Shown one piece after another: positions 1 to 8,401 of a stretch of DNA of 64,000 nt; the first letter of the stretch is position 1, and each line of letters opens with the position of its first letter. Origin of the DNA: Clostridiales bacterium (GTDB lineage Bacteria; Bacillota; Clostridia; Saccharofermentanales; Saccharofermentanaceae). The stretch is from contig JAFZKB010000031.1 of assembly GCA_017551865.1 (NCBI GenBank), positions 1-64,000 on the forward strand. Reading direction: 5' to 3'. The position numbers were made by a program, and so were the translations under genes. The notes beneath the pieces were generated by a model. That model ran no database searches. It was not told where the DNA came from and saw nothing but the letters and a program-made list of their open reading frames with translations.

Positions 1-21
1 ACCGGAACACATCTTGTTTCG

Positions 22-127
22 GATGGATATCCTAACTTAATAAAATATCCACTGCTGAAGACAGCGGGAGAGCGATCGTAAACGTTAAGTCGTCCCGCCG
101 AGGTGAGGAACCGTATTGAGTACTTTG
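22..127 (+). promoter_or_regulatory. Ribosomal protein L10 leader RNA
   Basis: This region precedes rplJ and carries the signature of the L10 leader, the mRNA structure bound by the L10(L12)4 complex for autogenous control. Visible elements are an outer stem made of GGATAT (29-34 region) and ATATCC (44-49 region), then the conserved CTGCTGAAGACAGCGGGAG stretch (51-69) and its partner CGTCCCGCCGAGGTGAGG. These match the known leader by eye; a covariance search would settle the exact borders. The promoter probably lies left of the window. Confidence 0.8.
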
Positions 128-158
128 ATACCCCTCGCGAAACAGCGTGGGGTATTTT
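128..158 (+). terminator. Attenuator hairpin before rplJ
   Basis: ATACCCC and CGC (128-138) pair with GCG and GGGGTAT (145-155) around a single T-T mismatch, followed by TTTTAG. It sits between the L10 leader and the rplJ Shine-Dalgarno, where L10 leaders normally end in a conditional terminator. The U tract is short, so it may only partly terminate. Confidence 0.6.
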
Positions 159-187
159 AGTAATCAATATAAGGAGGTAAAAAGATC

Positions 188-844
188 ATGCCAAGTGAAA
201 AGATTTTGGAAGCAAAGAAGAAGATCGTTGCTGATCTCGTTTCTGATTACAAAGAAGCTCTTTCTTTCGCTTTTGTTGATGCTCGTGGTCTGACTGTAGA
301 ACAGGACACTGCTCTTCGTACAGAAATGCGTAAGAACGGCGTTAGCTACAAGGTAGTTAAGAACACGACACTGAATCTTGTCTTCAAGGAGCTCGGTATC
401 GAAGGTCTGGACGAAATGTTCAAGGGTCCGACAGCTGTTGCTTATTCCAAAGAAGATATGATGGCGCCTGCAAAGGTTTGCAAGAAGTTTGCTGATGATT
501 ACGAGAAGCTCTCTATCAAGGGCGGTATCATCGAAGGTAAAGTTGCAACAGTCGCAGAGGTCGAAGCTCTCGCAGCCGTTCCGTCCAAGGATGTACTGCT
601 CAGCCAGATCGTCTATGCATTGCTCTTCCCTATCACCAAGCTCGCTATGCTCACCAAAGCTACTGCAGAGAAGCTCGAGGCAGAAGGCGGCGAAGCTGCT
701 GCTCCTGCTGCTGAAGCTGCTCCGTCAGAAGAGGCTCCGGCTGAGGCTCCTGCAGAGGAAGCCGCTCCGGCTGCAGAAGAGGCTGCTCCGGCAGAAGAGC
801 CGGTCGCTGTTGCTGCTGAAGCAACAGAAACACCTGCTGAGTAA
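188..844 (+). CDS. rplJ: 50S ribosomal protein L10
   Basis: L10 forms the base of the ribosomal stalk and carries the L7/L12 dimers used to recruit translation factors. The first 165 residues or so are a normal L10, with the N-terminal KILEAKKKIVADL helix and the RTEMRKNGVSYKVVKNTT segment. The 218-residue product is clearly longer than the usual 165-180. The extra C-terminal tail, from about residue 167, is almost entirely Ala, Pro and Glu. A strong Shine-Dalgarno (AAGGAGG at 172-178) fixes the start. It is followed by rplL, and both are controlled by the upstream leader. Confidence 0.97.
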   Translation: MPSEKILEAKKKIVADLVSDYKEALSFAFVDARGLTVEQDTALRTEMRKNGVSYKVVKNTTLNLVFKELGIEGLDEMFKGPTAVAYSKEDMMAPAKVCKKFADDYEKLSIKGGIIEGKVATVAEVEALAAVPSKDVLLSQIVYALLFPITKLAMLTKATAEKLEAEGGEAAAPAAEAAPSEEAPAEAPAEEAAPAAEEAAPAEEPVAVAAEATETPAE

Positions 845-931
845 TATCAGCCCGTCGGGATCCAGAGATCCCGGCAAGTTACTAGTTAAGCCGCAAGGCG
901 TTTGTTAAAAAATTAATGGAGGAATATAAAA

Positions 932-1312
932 ATGGCTAGTGAAAAAATTACTAAGCTTCTCGACGAAATCAAGACACTGTCCGTTATGGAACTGTTCGAG
1001 CTCGAGAAGGGTATCGAAGAAGAATTTGGCGTATCCGCAGCTGCTGTAGCAGTTGCTGCTCCGGCTGCCGGTGGTGCAGCTGATGCTGGTGCTGCTGCTC
1101 AGACAGAGTTCACAGTTAACCTCAAGAGCGCTGGTGCTCAGAAGATTGCTGTTATCAAGGTTGTTCGTGAGCTTACAGGTCTCGGCCTGAAGGAAGCTAA
1201 GGAACTCGTTGACACAGCTCCGAAGGCTGTTAAAGAGAACGTTTCCAAGGAAGAGGCTGATGCAGCTGCTGCTAAGCTTCAGGAAGCTGGCGCTGAGGTT
1301 GAGATCAAGTAA
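932..1312 (+). CDS. rplL: 50S ribosomal protein L7/L12
   Basis: This is the stalk protein that contacts elongation factors. At 126 residues it has normal length: an N-terminal dimerisation helix, an Ala/Gly-rich hinge at about residues 35-56, and the C-terminal globular domain with the [12 protein letters not shown] motif. GGAGG at 919-923 gives an ideal start. A stem-loop in the 87-bp gap after rplJ (CGGGATC 856-862 with GATCCCG 867-873) lacks a U tract, and may be a processing or stoichiometry signal because L12 is needed in four copies per L10. Confidence 0.98.
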   Translation: MASEKITKLLDEIKTLSVMELFELEKGIEEEFGVSAAAVAVAAPAAGGAADAGAAAQTEFTVNLKSAGAQKIAVIKVVRELTGLGLKEAKELVDTAPKAVKENVSKEEADAAAAKLQEAGAEVEIK

Positions 1313-1344
1313 TCTGACCCTTAGTCGAATCGCTTAACAAGTGC

Positions 1345-1381
1345 AAAGACCGTCACCGTTTATTCGGGGACGGTCTTTTTT
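1345..1381 (+). terminator. Terminator of rplJ-rplL
   Basis: AAAGACCGTCACCG (1345-1358) pairs with CGGGGACGGTCTTT (1365-1378) and is followed by a T run. This is a textbook intrinsic terminator. Confidence 0.92.
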
Positions 1382-1422
1382 CGCGCGGAAGAAATTACAT
1401 GATCCTGCTCCCGATTTGGGAA

Positions 1423-1450
1423 TTGAATTTGACGCATGCTTTGATATAAT
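1423..1450 (+). promoter_or_regulatory. Promoter of the 1488 gene
   Basis: TTGAAT (1423-1428), a 16-bp spacer and TATAAT (1445-1450) lie about 38 bp before the start codon and form a good SigA-type promoter. Confidence 0.6.
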
Positions 1451-1487
1451 CAAAAGCAGATGGCATTGAAATTGGGGGCTTTCTATT

Positions 1488-2021
1488 ATGAAAAAACGTG
1501 GCTTTGTCGTGGCGGCAGTATTACTGCTGTGCCTTTTCCTGATCTTTTCGGATGTCCGGGGAAAACTCAAATTCTTTATGGACGGGTATAACTCATATGA
1601 TTCAGACCATTACTGGTCTTCCTATTCGGACATGCTTCCGCTCGGATACTTAAACCTCGATCTTTCAAGAAGCAATTCACAGAAACTCGCGTATAAGTAT
1701 GACAAATCGTACGTGATGCTGGAATCCGTTGACTATGACGGCTATGGCTACAATCTCCGGTTCTTTTCCTATGGAAACTTCTCTTATGATTCAGGCGAAC
1801 TTCTGGAATTCGGAGTGCCGTCTGAAAAAAGGATCCTCCAGACAGATAAGGGAAGCATCGTTTATTCCCTGAAAGGAGAAGGCCCGGGAGAGAGAAACGG
1901 AATAGGCTTTTCGCTGGCGATCTCACCGGCGGATATCGACGGGATCTCCCAGGAGGATCTTGCCTCCATGAAGATCGATCTTCCGATCTATGCCTGGATG
2001 AAATATTATTCTCGAAGATAA
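1488..2021 (+). CDS. Hypothetical membrane-anchored or secreted protein
   Basis: I do not recognise this 177-residue protein. Residues 5-22 form one hydrophobic segment after MKKRG, so it is either secreted or held in the membrane with its C-terminus outside. There is no lipobox cysteine. The rest is rich in Tyr, Ser and Asp, especially residues 28-100, as expected for a small extracytoplasmic beta domain. It has its own promoter and stands alone between the rplJ-rplL terminator and the tRNA genes. No terminator is obvious after it. Confidence 0.7.
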   Translation: MKKRGFVVAAVLLLCLFLIFSDVRGKLKFFMDGYNSYDSDHYWSSYSDMLPLGYLNLDLSRSNSQKLAYKYDKSYVMLESVDYDGYGYNLRFFSYGNFSYDSGELLEFGVPSEKRILQTDKGSIVYSLKGEGPGERNGIGFSLAISPADIDGISQEDLASMKIDLPIYAWMKYYSRR

Positions 2022-2044
2022 GTCGGATAAGTCACAGAAAATGC

Positions 2045-2073
2045 TTGACACTAAGCGTTTCTGCTGATAATAT
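2045..2073 (+). promoter_or_regulatory. Promoter of the tRNA-Met/tRNA-Glu unit
   Basis: TTGACA (2045-2050), an exact 17-bp spacer and TAATAT (2068-2073) lie 28 bp before the tRNA-Met 5' end. The near-consensus form suits a stable-RNA promoter. Confidence 0.8.
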
Positions 2074-2101
2074 TTAATGGCGTCAAAAAACGCGTGGATA
2101 T

Positions 2102-2178
2102 GGCGGCATAGCTCAGTTGGCCAGAGCGTCCGGTTCATACCCGGCAGGTCGTAGGTTCAAATCCCACTGCCGCTACCA
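2102..2178 (+). tRNA. tRNA-Met (CAT), elongator type
   Basis: A complete cloverleaf can be drawn: acceptor GGCGGCA with TGCCGCT, a D arm, anticodon CAT, a T arm with GGTTCAAATCC, and an encoded CCA. The outermost anticodon-stem pair is a T-C mismatch by my alignment. The weak first acceptor pair is G-T. Confidence 0.93.
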
Positions 2179-2185
2179 CATCCAC

Positions 2186-2260
2186 GGCCCGTTGGTCAAG
2201 CGGCTAAGACATCGCCCTTTCACGGCGAAGACAGGAGTTCGATTCTCCTACGGGTCACCA
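2186..2260 (+). tRNA. tRNA-Glu (TTC)
   Basis: Acceptor GGCCCGT pairs with ACGGGTC, the anticodon loop CTTTCAC carries TTC, the T arm contains GTTCGATTC, and CCA is encoded. It lies 7 bp after tRNA-Met in the same transcript. Confidence 0.94.
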
Positions 2261-2267
2261 GAAAGAA

Positions 2268-2307
2268 GAAGCTGTTTCTTAAAACAAAAGAAACAGCTTT
2301 TTTCTTT
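2268..2307 (+). terminator. Terminator of the tRNA unit
   Basis: GAAGCTGTTTCTT pairs with AAGAAACAGCTT around an A-rich loop and is followed by TTTTCTTT. Confidence 0.88.
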
Positions 2308-2351
2308 GCTGCAAAAGCATCTTTCGTCTTTTCTTTTGACATTTTTCTCCT

Positions 2352-2357
2352 TATAAT
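2352..2357 (+). promoter_or_regulatory. Possible -10 box of the cellulase gene
   Basis: A perfect TATAAT lies about 60 bp before the GH9 start. The only TTGACA nearby (2336-2341) is just 10 bp upstream, too close to be its -35 box, so promoter strength or activator dependence is unclear. Confidence 0.35.
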
Positions 2358-2415
2358 AAGTGATAGCGCACAAAATGCGTGATGGGGTAAGAAAATACAT
2401 ATTGGAGGGAAACTT

Positions 2416-4746
2416 ATGAAAAAGTTCGTGGCATTGCTGCTTGCGGCTTCCATGATTGCAGGACTCGCTGCATGTAAGAAGTCGGAAAGCAAAGAAGAAA
2501 GCACGACAGAAACGTCTGCAACTGAACAGCAGTCCAGTGACGTGGAGACGAAGGTGTCCGAGTCGGAGACAGAGGCCGAGGCGACAAAGGCTCCGGAAGC
2601 GGAGAATGCCGGCAAGCGTGCAACCAAAGACGTTGCCGATGGCGCTTTCGTGATCGATGACAATTTCGCAGATGAAAATGAATTTGTCTGGCAGACTTAC
2701 ATGGAGTCCGGCGGAGACATGGAGCTCCTGCAGGAAAACGGCGACATGGTCGTGAAGATCAAGAATGTAGGTTCTGTAAACTATGCCTGTCAGGTATACC
2801 GTGACGGTATCGCCCTGCAGCAGAACGTGAAGTATCAGCTCGATTTCGACATCAAGAGCGATATCGAGAGAGAATATGAGTGGCGTATCCAGTTGAACGG
2901 TGGCGACTACCACGCATACTGCGGACAGCAGGATGTTAAGGTCGGCACTTCCTGGCAGCACGTAACCGAAGAGTTCATCATGGAAGAGAAGAGCGACCCG
3001 GCTCCGAGATTTGCATTTAACCTCGGTATTACGGGCGACCTGAAGGCTGACACAGCGCATACCGTTTACATTGACAATCTGACACTCGTCATCCTTGACG
3101 CTAGCAATGCTGCCGGTTTTGAAGAAGAGAATCCGGTAAACCCGATCGCGGTCAACCAGATCGGTTACCAGCCGAACGATCCGAAGACCGTTTTCGTTGA
3201 CGGTGCGAAGGACGCTAAGTTCGATATCGTAAATGCCGAGACGGATGAAGTCGTATTTACCGGCGATCTGTCCGCACCATTTGCCTGCATCGGTTCGGGA
3301 ACCGATATCGCTTCCGGCGATTTTTCCGAGTTTAAGACTCCGGGTATCTACCTGATCCGTACGGCTTCTTCCGGTGATTCCTATAAGTTCGCCATTGCCG
3401 ACGACGTATACAGCGATGCCCTCCGCGCATCCATCCTGATGCTCTATACCCAGCGCTGCGGCTGCGAAGTCAAGGCCGATATCGGTGAAGAGTATGCGGA
3501 TTATGCACATCCGGAATGCCATACCGCAGAAGCAACGATCTACGGTACAGATAAGAAGATCGACGTCAGCGGCGGCTGGCACGATGCCGGCGACTACGGC
3601 AGATATGTCGTACCGGGCGCAAAGACGGTCGCAGACCTTCTCATGACTTATGCTGACACCGGCTACAAGGCAGATGACCTGGGTATCCCGGAGAGCGGAA
3701 ACGGTGTGCCGGATCTTCTCGATGAGGCCCGTTACGAGCTCGAGTGGATGTTCAAGATGCAGGCAGAAGACGGTGGCGTATACCACAAGGTCACCTGCGG
3801 AAACTTCCCGGCAACGGTTATGCCTCAGGAAGAGACAGCAGAGCTTCTCGTTCTGCCTGTTTCCACAACGGCGACAGGTGACTTCGCTGCTGTTATGGCG
3901 CAGGCATCTATCGCATATGCATCGATCGATAAGGACTTTGCAAATAAGTGCCTCGAAGCTTCCAAGAAAGCATATGCTTATATGGAAGCAAATGCGGCCG
4001 CTGATACCACAGGATTCCTCAATCCTTCTGACGTGACCACCGGTGAATATCCGGATGCCAGCAACAAGGATGAGTTCTTCTGGGCAGCTGTTGAGCTTTA
4101 TCTGGCAACTGGCGAAAGTGCTTACCTCGACAAGGCAAAAGAGCTTTATTCCAAGGATATGGAGCTCGGACTCGGCTGGATCGAGATGGGGCTTTACGGC
4201 GTACACGCTTACCTGACCACAGAGACTTCCTTTGAAAAGGATGCGGCTTTCGGTGATGAGCTGAAGACCCGTGTTCTCTCTGAAGTGGACGAAGCGCTGA
4301 AGAAAGCAACTGCAGATGGTTACTATAGTGCGATGGGCACTAACTATCCGTGGGGCAGTAACCTCACTGTTTCCAATAACGGTATCCTCTATTATCTGGC
4401 ATATCTTCTGAGTGAGAAGGCGGAATACCGTGACTTCTGCTTCTACCAGGTAGACTACATCATGGGTATGAACTGCTGCGGCTACAGCTTCCTTACAGGC
4501 TTCGGCTCGAATGCGGCAGCGAACCCGCACCACAGACCGTCACAGGCGAATGGCCATGCAGTTCCGGGTATGGTCGTCGGTGGTCCGAATGGTAACCCGG
4601 AAGATCCGTATGCGATCAATGTGCTTACAGGAAAAGCTCCTGCCCGCTGCTATGTGGATAACGACACGGCCTATTCCATCAACGAAGTAGCGATCTACTG
4701 GAACTCTCCGTTCATCTACATCCTTGCTGCGAAGACCGCAAAATAA
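2416..4746 (+). CDS. GH9 endoglucanase/cellulase lipoprotein with CBM
   Basis: A cell-surface glycoside hydrolase family 9 enzyme that would cut beta-1,4-glucan by inversion. The 776 residues show a lipoprotein signal (LAAC, Cys20), a Ser/Thr/Glu-rich linker to about 73, a CBM4/9-type carbohydrate-binding domain (about 77-232), the immunoglobulin-like CelD_N domain (about 242-325) and the catalytic (alpha/alpha)6 barrel from about 335. Catalytic motifs are intact: GGWHDAGDYG at 386-395 supplies the Asp pair (D390, D393), and NEVAIYWN at 756-763 supplies the general acid E757. The PHHR motif is also present. Shine-Dalgarno GGAGGG precedes the start. It appears monocistronic. Confidence 0.95.
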   Translation: MKKFVALLLAASMIAGLAACKKSESKEESTTETSATEQQSSDVETKVSESETEAEATKAPEAENAGKRATKDVADGAFVIDDNFADENEFVWQTYMESGGDMELLQENGDMVVKIKNVGSVNYACQVYRDGIALQQNVKYQLDFDIKSDIEREYEWRIQLNGGDYHAYCGQQDVKVGTSWQHVTEEFIMEEKSDPAPRFAFNLGITGDLKADTAHTVYIDNLTLVILDASNAAGFEEENPVNPIAVNQIGYQPNDPKTVFVDGAKDAKFDIVNAETDEVVFTGDLSAPFACIGSGTDIASGDFSEFKTPGIYLIRTASSGDSYKFAIADDVYSDALRASILMLYTQRCGCEVKADIGEEYADYAHPECHTAEATIYGTDKKIDVSGGWHDAGDYGRYVVPGAKTVADLLMTYADTGYKADDLGIPESGNGVPDLLDEARYELEWMFKMQAEDGGVYHKVTCGNFPATVMPQEETAELLVLPVSTTATGDFAAVMAQASIAYASIDKDFANKCLEASKKAYAYMEANAAADTTGFLNPSDVTTGEYPDASNKDEFFWAAVELYLATGESAYLDKAKELYSKDMELGLGWIEMGLYGVHAYLTTETSFEKDAAFGDELKTRVLSEVDEALKKATADGYYSAMGTNYPWGSNLTVSNNGILYYLAYLLSEKAEYRDFCFYQVDYIMGMNCCGYSFLTGFGSNAAANPHHRPSQANGHAVPGMVVGGPNGNPEDPYAINVLTGKAPARCYVDNDTAYSINEVAIYWNSPFIYILAAKTAK

Positions 4747-4803
4747 GCGATTTTCAGAAAGTAGCAAAGAAAGAAGAAAAACGTAAAAGTTTTTGAATTG
4801 AAT

Positions 4804-4843
4804 CAGTGCCTCTCGTTTACAGTGTTGTGAACGAGAGGCACTG
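4804..4843. repeat. Perfect 14-bp inverted repeat over a promoter
   Basis: CAGTGCCTCTCGTT (4804-4817) is exactly complementary to AACGAGAGGCACTG (4830-4843). No U tract follows on either strand, so it is a poor intrinsic terminator for the cellulase gene. The right arm fills most of the spacer of the promoter at 4825-4853, which makes an operator or a shared terminator/operator plausible. Confidence 0.7.
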
Positions 4844-4853
4844 TTGCTATAAT
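4825..4853 (+). promoter_or_regulatory. Promoter of the HD-GYP gene
   Basis: TTGTGA (4825-4830), 17 bp and TATAAT (4848-4853) lie 58 bp before the start codon. The -35 box and spacer are embedded in the inverted repeat at 4804-4843. Confidence 0.7.
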
Positions 4854-4911
4854 GTGAGAAAAAGATGTCAAAAAAGTCTTACCAGGGGATCGATTTTTGG
4901 AGGAATCGGGT

Positions 4912-7041
4912 ATGGCTGATAGTATAGGACTCAAAAGAAGACCGGATGCCAGGCGAGTGGGTGAGATGCTCATTCTATGCGTCGTCGGCATTGCGATCAA
5001 CATCATTCTTTCCACATTAAGCGGCAAGTTTGAACTTCCGTTTTATCTCGATGCGGTCGGCACCGTATTTTCAGCGGCGATCGGCGGTACACTTCCCGGC
5101 GTGATCGTCGGTCTTTCCACGAATCTCATCAAATCGGCTTCTGACTGGCCATCCATCTATTACGGAACGCTCAATGTCATGATCGCCGTGGCGACATCGC
5201 TTTTTACGAGAGACGCCTTTAAGAAAAGATATATCCTTCCGATGATCTTCGTCCTGGCGGCGATCGGCGGCCTCCTGGGCTCGATCCTGACATGGTTTCT
5301 TTTCGGATTTGCCGGAGAAGGGATCAGTGCCGATCTGGCCAGATCTGTTAACGAGATCATGTTCAAAAGCCGCTTTCTTTCCCAGCTGACCGCGGACTTC
5401 TGCATCGACCTTGGAGATAAGGCGATCTCCGTAGTCTTTGCATACCTTGCCTACATCATCGTTCCGAAGAAGATGGTCGAGCGTCTTCATATCTATGGCT
5501 GGAGGCAAAAGCCGCTGAACCTTCGCGAACTTCGTGCGATCAACAAGACGAAGGTCAGACAGATCTCTCTTCGTTCCAAACTCCTGCTTCTCGTATCGGC
5601 GGCGGTCACGATCATCGCGGTCGTGGCGATCGGCATCGGATACTATCTTTTCCGCGAGACGACCATCAAGGATCACACGGAATTTGCACGAGGCATCGTG
5701 AAATACCAGAAGGACTGCCTCGATCCGGATATGATCGATACGTATTTAAGGCTCGGTGAAACCGCGCCCGGTTACTGGGAGACGAAAGAACAGCTGAGAC
5801 TGACGTTTATCAGTTCCGATAATATCCGTTATATGTACGTGTATCGTGTCATGGAGGATGGCTGCCACGTAGTATTTGATATGGATACGGAAGATCTTAG
5901 AGGAGACCGGGTCGGAAACGTTATCACATATCCGGAGGATATTGAGAAGAATCTTCCTGATTTTCTTGCGGGAAAAGAGATCGAACCGACGATCAGTAAC
6001 GATAAGCGCTTCGGATGGGTGATGTCGATCTATGAACCGGTCTTTGACAGCACAGGCCGATGCGTCTGTTATTCCTGTGTCGACATCTCGATGAATCAGC
6101 TAAACGACCTCTCCCATGCGTATCTGGCCAAAGAGATCTCGCTTTTCCTCGGAGTGTTCATCATGGTGCTGTGCGTAGGTGTATGGCTTGCCGACTATCA
6201 CATCATCTATCCTCTGAATACGATGTCACACGGCGCGCATTCCTTCGCCTATAACTCGACAGAAGAAAGAGATGCGACGGTCGAGAGGATCAAGTCCCTT
6301 GAGATCCGGACGGGTGATGAGATCGAAAACCTCTATTGCGCGTATGCGCAGACGACGGAAGAAAGTATGCAGTATCTGACCGAGAGCAGGAAGAAGAGCC
6401 GTCAGATCGATAAGCTTCAGGGTGGTCTTCTCATGGTGCTGGCAGACATTATCGAAAGCCGCGACAAGTGCACCGGTGACCATATCCGAAAGACGGCGGA
6501 ATATACGAGGATCATCCTCAATAAGCTAAGAGAGATGGGCGAGTTTTCGGACATCCTGACCGATGAATATATCGGAAATGTCGTACGCGCGGCACCTCTT
6601 CACGATATCGGAAAGATCAATATCCCGGATGCTGTTCTGAATAAGCCGGAAAGACTTACCGATGAAGAATACGAGATCATGAAGAGCCATGCCACGGCGG
6701 GCTATGAGATCATCGACAAAGCGATCTCCAATCTCGACTATACAGGTTATCTCGAACAGGCCCGTCAGATGGCGCACTATCACCACGAGAAATGGGATGG
6801 TTCCGGGTACCCGTCTCACTTAAAGGGCGAAGAGATCCCGCTTTCGGCGCGCGTCATGGCGGTAGCAGATGTATTTGATGCCCTGATGTCCAAGCGAAGC
6901 TATAAAGAGCCGTTTACGGTCGAACAGGCGATGGACATCATCAAAGAAGGTTCCGGAAAGCATTTCGATCCGAAAGTCGTTGAGGCGTTTACCGCGGCCG
7001 AGGAAGAAGTGCGTAGCGTGAGTGAAAAATTCTCCGGTTAA
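4912..7041 (+). CDS. Membrane HD-GYP c-di-GMP phosphodiesterase
   Basis: Predicted to hydrolyse cyclic di-GMP in response to an external or membrane signal. The N-terminal 200 or so residues form several membrane helices with short loops, resembling an ECF-transporter-like membrane sensor. A further helix at about 225-250, an extracytoplasmic sensor region (about 255-405), a helix at about 408-430 and a HAMP-like linker follow. The HD-GYP domain (about 505-700) is intact, with HDIGK at 564-568 and HHEKWDGSGYP at 624-634. I chose ATG 4912 because GGAGGA at 4899-4904 is correctly spaced for it; an in-frame TTG at 4897 would overlap that site. No GGDEF domain is present. Confidence 0.92.
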   Translation: MADSIGLKRRPDARRVGEMLILCVVGIAINIILSTLSGKFELPFYLDAVGTVFSAAIGGTLPGVIVGLSTNLIKSASDWPSIYYGTLNVMIAVATSLFTRDAFKKRYILPMIFVLAAIGGLLGSILTWFLFGFAGEGISADLARSVNEIMFKSRFLSQLTADFCIDLGDKAISVVFAYLAYIIVPKKMVERLHIYGWRQKPLNLRELRAINKTKVRQISLRSKLLLLVSAAVTIIAVVAIGIGYYLFRETTIKDHTEFARGIVKYQKDCLDPDMIDTYLRLGETAPGYWETKEQLRLTFISSDNIRYMYVYRVMEDGCHVVFDMDTEDLRGDRVGNVITYPEDIEKNLPDFLAGKEIEPTISNDKRFGWVMSIYEPVFDSTGRCVCYSCVDISMNQLNDLSHAYLAKEISLFLGVFIMVLCVGVWLADYHIIYPLNTMSHGAHSFAYNSTEERDATVERIKSLEIRTGDEIENLYCAYAQTTEESMQYLTESRKKSRQIDKLQGGLLMVLADIIESRDKCTGDHIRKTAEYTRIILNKLREMGEFSDILTDEYIGNVVRAAPLHDIGKINIPDAVLNKPERLTDEEYEIMKSHATAGYEIIDKAISNLDYTGYLEQARQMAHYHHEKWDGSGYPSHLKGEEIPLSARVMAVADVFDALMSKRSYKEPFTVEQAMDIIKEGSGKHFDPKVVEAFTAAEEEVRSVSEKFSG

Positions 7042-7065
7042 GATTTTGTTTTGTGCAAATAAGCG

Positions 7066-7104
7066 AAAATCGCTCCCTTTGGTTTAAAACGGGGGCGATT
7101 TTTG
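7066..7104 (+). terminator. Terminator of the HD-GYP gene
   Basis: AAAATCGCTCCC pairs with GGGGCGATTTTT and ends in T residues. A TATAAT at 7105-7110 directly abuts it and is the likely -10 box for the riboswitch transcript. Confidence 0.8.
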
Positions 7105-7114
7105 TATAATAAGT

Positions 7115-7316
7115 GTGTGGCCGCCGGTGCCTCGTAAAAGAGGAGAATAGGGAATGCGGTGAAGATCCGCAGCAGCCCCCACTACTGTAACCCGGTACGA
7201 AATCCAAAATGGTCATTGATACACTTTGTCGGTTCGATTTTTTTGAGCCGGCGGACGTATTGAGAAGGCGTGGAGAGTAGGTAAGACGGGTAAGCCAGGA
7301 GACCTGCCGGTGAGTT
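7115..7316 (+). promoter_or_regulatory. Cobalamin riboswitch
   Basis: Adenosylcobalamin-sensing leader of the btuFCD operon. The hallmark core AGAGGAGAATAGGGAA (7138-7153 region), the CAGCAGCCCCCACTACTGTAACC element and the late GTAAGACGGGTAAGCCAGGAGACCTGCC segment (7281-7311) are all present in order. A T-rich run follows (7316-7327), consistent with control of elongation or of the ribosome site. The family normally turns vitamin B12 uptake genes off when B12 is plentiful. Confidence 0.95.
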
Positions 7317-7369
7317 TTTTGTTTTTAGTTCTTTTCGGGGACGGGGAAAGAGCAGAAATGGAGTAAATC

Positions 7370-8389
7370 ATGAAGAAGATCATGAAGGCAATGAGCCTTG
7401 CTCTTGTCGTTACTTTGATGTGCACCAGCATCATGGCGTGCAAGAAGTCGGAGACGACAAAAGAAACAGAGTCGACTACGGTCGAAACCACGACCGAAGC
7501 TACGACGGAAGCTACCACTGAAGCGACAACTACTGCAGAGACCTATCCGGAGGGATATCCGGTAGAGCTGACCGACAAGTACGGCACAACTGCTATCGTT
7601 AAGGCGAAGCCGGAGCGCGTCGTATCCTGCAGCCCGGCCTGCACGGAAATCATCTATTCTCTTGGCCAGGAAGCAACACTCGTAGGACGCACCAGCGTCT
7701 GCAACTATCCGGAAGCTGTAGCTTCTGTCGAATCGATCGGTGATATGTATGCACCGGACATCGAGAAGATCGTAAGCCTCAATCCGGATCTCATCGTCGC
7801 AGATTCCTCGATCCTGCCGAAGGCTTCCTACGACAAGATGATCGAACTCGGACTGAATGTCGTTATCCTTGACGAGAGTGCGAATTTTGACGGCGTATAT
7901 AAAAAGATCGAGGACATGGGCAAGATCTTCCACGCAGATGAGAATGCGGCCAAAGTCGTATCTGACATGAAAGCTGAGCTTGCAACTGTTCAGGAAGCAA
8001 TCAAGGATGTAAGACTCCATCCGTCTGTTTACTATGTTGTCGGTTTCGGTGAAAACGGCGACTGGACAGCTACAGGCGACACATTCATCAACGACATCAT
8101 CACCATGGCCGGCGGCGACAACATCGCCAAGAGCGGCACATTCTACAGCTACAACGTAGAAGACCTGATTTCCCAGGATCCGAACATCATCATCCTGCCG
8201 GCATGGGCAGATGGTACTTTCCAGACGACCGCTCCGTACTCTGAACTGACGGCTGTCAAGGAAGGTAATGTGATCGTTCTTCCGAGCACAGATACACTCG
8301 ACCGTCAGTGCGCGAGAAACCCGCAGGCGGTAGAGATGCTCGCTAAGCTTTTCTTCCCGGAGTGCTTCGCGGAAGATAAGGCAGCATAA
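7370..8389 (+). CDS. btuF: Cobalamin (corrinoid) ABC transporter substrate-binding lipoprotein
   Basis: Binds corrinoid outside the membrane and delivers it to the permease. The 339-residue product has a lipoprotein signal ending in SIMAC, a Thr/Glu/Ala-rich linker (about 25-60), and a helical-backbone type III binding fold with the ERVVSCSPACTEIIYSLG opening and the SLNPDLIVAD motif. Sequence alone would allow an iron-siderophore or haem ligand; the cobalamin riboswitch directly upstream decides for B12. GGAG at 7360-7363 supports the start. The btuC gene follows after 12 bp. Confidence 0.9.
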   Translation: MKKIMKAMSLALVVTLMCTSIMACKKSETTKETESTTVETTTEATTEATTEATTTAETYPEGYPVELTDKYGTTAIVKAKPERVVSCSPACTEIIYSLGQEATLVGRTSVCNYPEAVASVESIGDMYAPDIEKIVSLNPDLIVADSSILPKASYDKMIELGLNVVILDESANFDGVYKKIEDMGKIFHADENAAKVVSDMKAELATVQEAIKDVRLHPSVYYVVGFGENGDWTATGDTFINDIITMAGGDNIAKSGTFYSYNVEDLISQDPNIIILPAWADGTFQTTAPYSELTAVKEGNVIVLPSTDTLDRQCARNPQAVEMLAKLFFPECFAEDKAA

Positions 8390-8401
8390 TCCCTCTTTCT
8401 T

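Noticed and set aside
2336-2357. TTGACA plus TATAAT as a promoter of the cellulase gene
   Set aside because: The spacer is only 10 bp, too short for SigA. Only the -10 box is kept, with low confidence.
2248-4533. 761-codon open frame antisense to the GH9 gene
   Set aside because: Same codon-bias effect; no start signal or recognisable domain, and the sense gene is intact.
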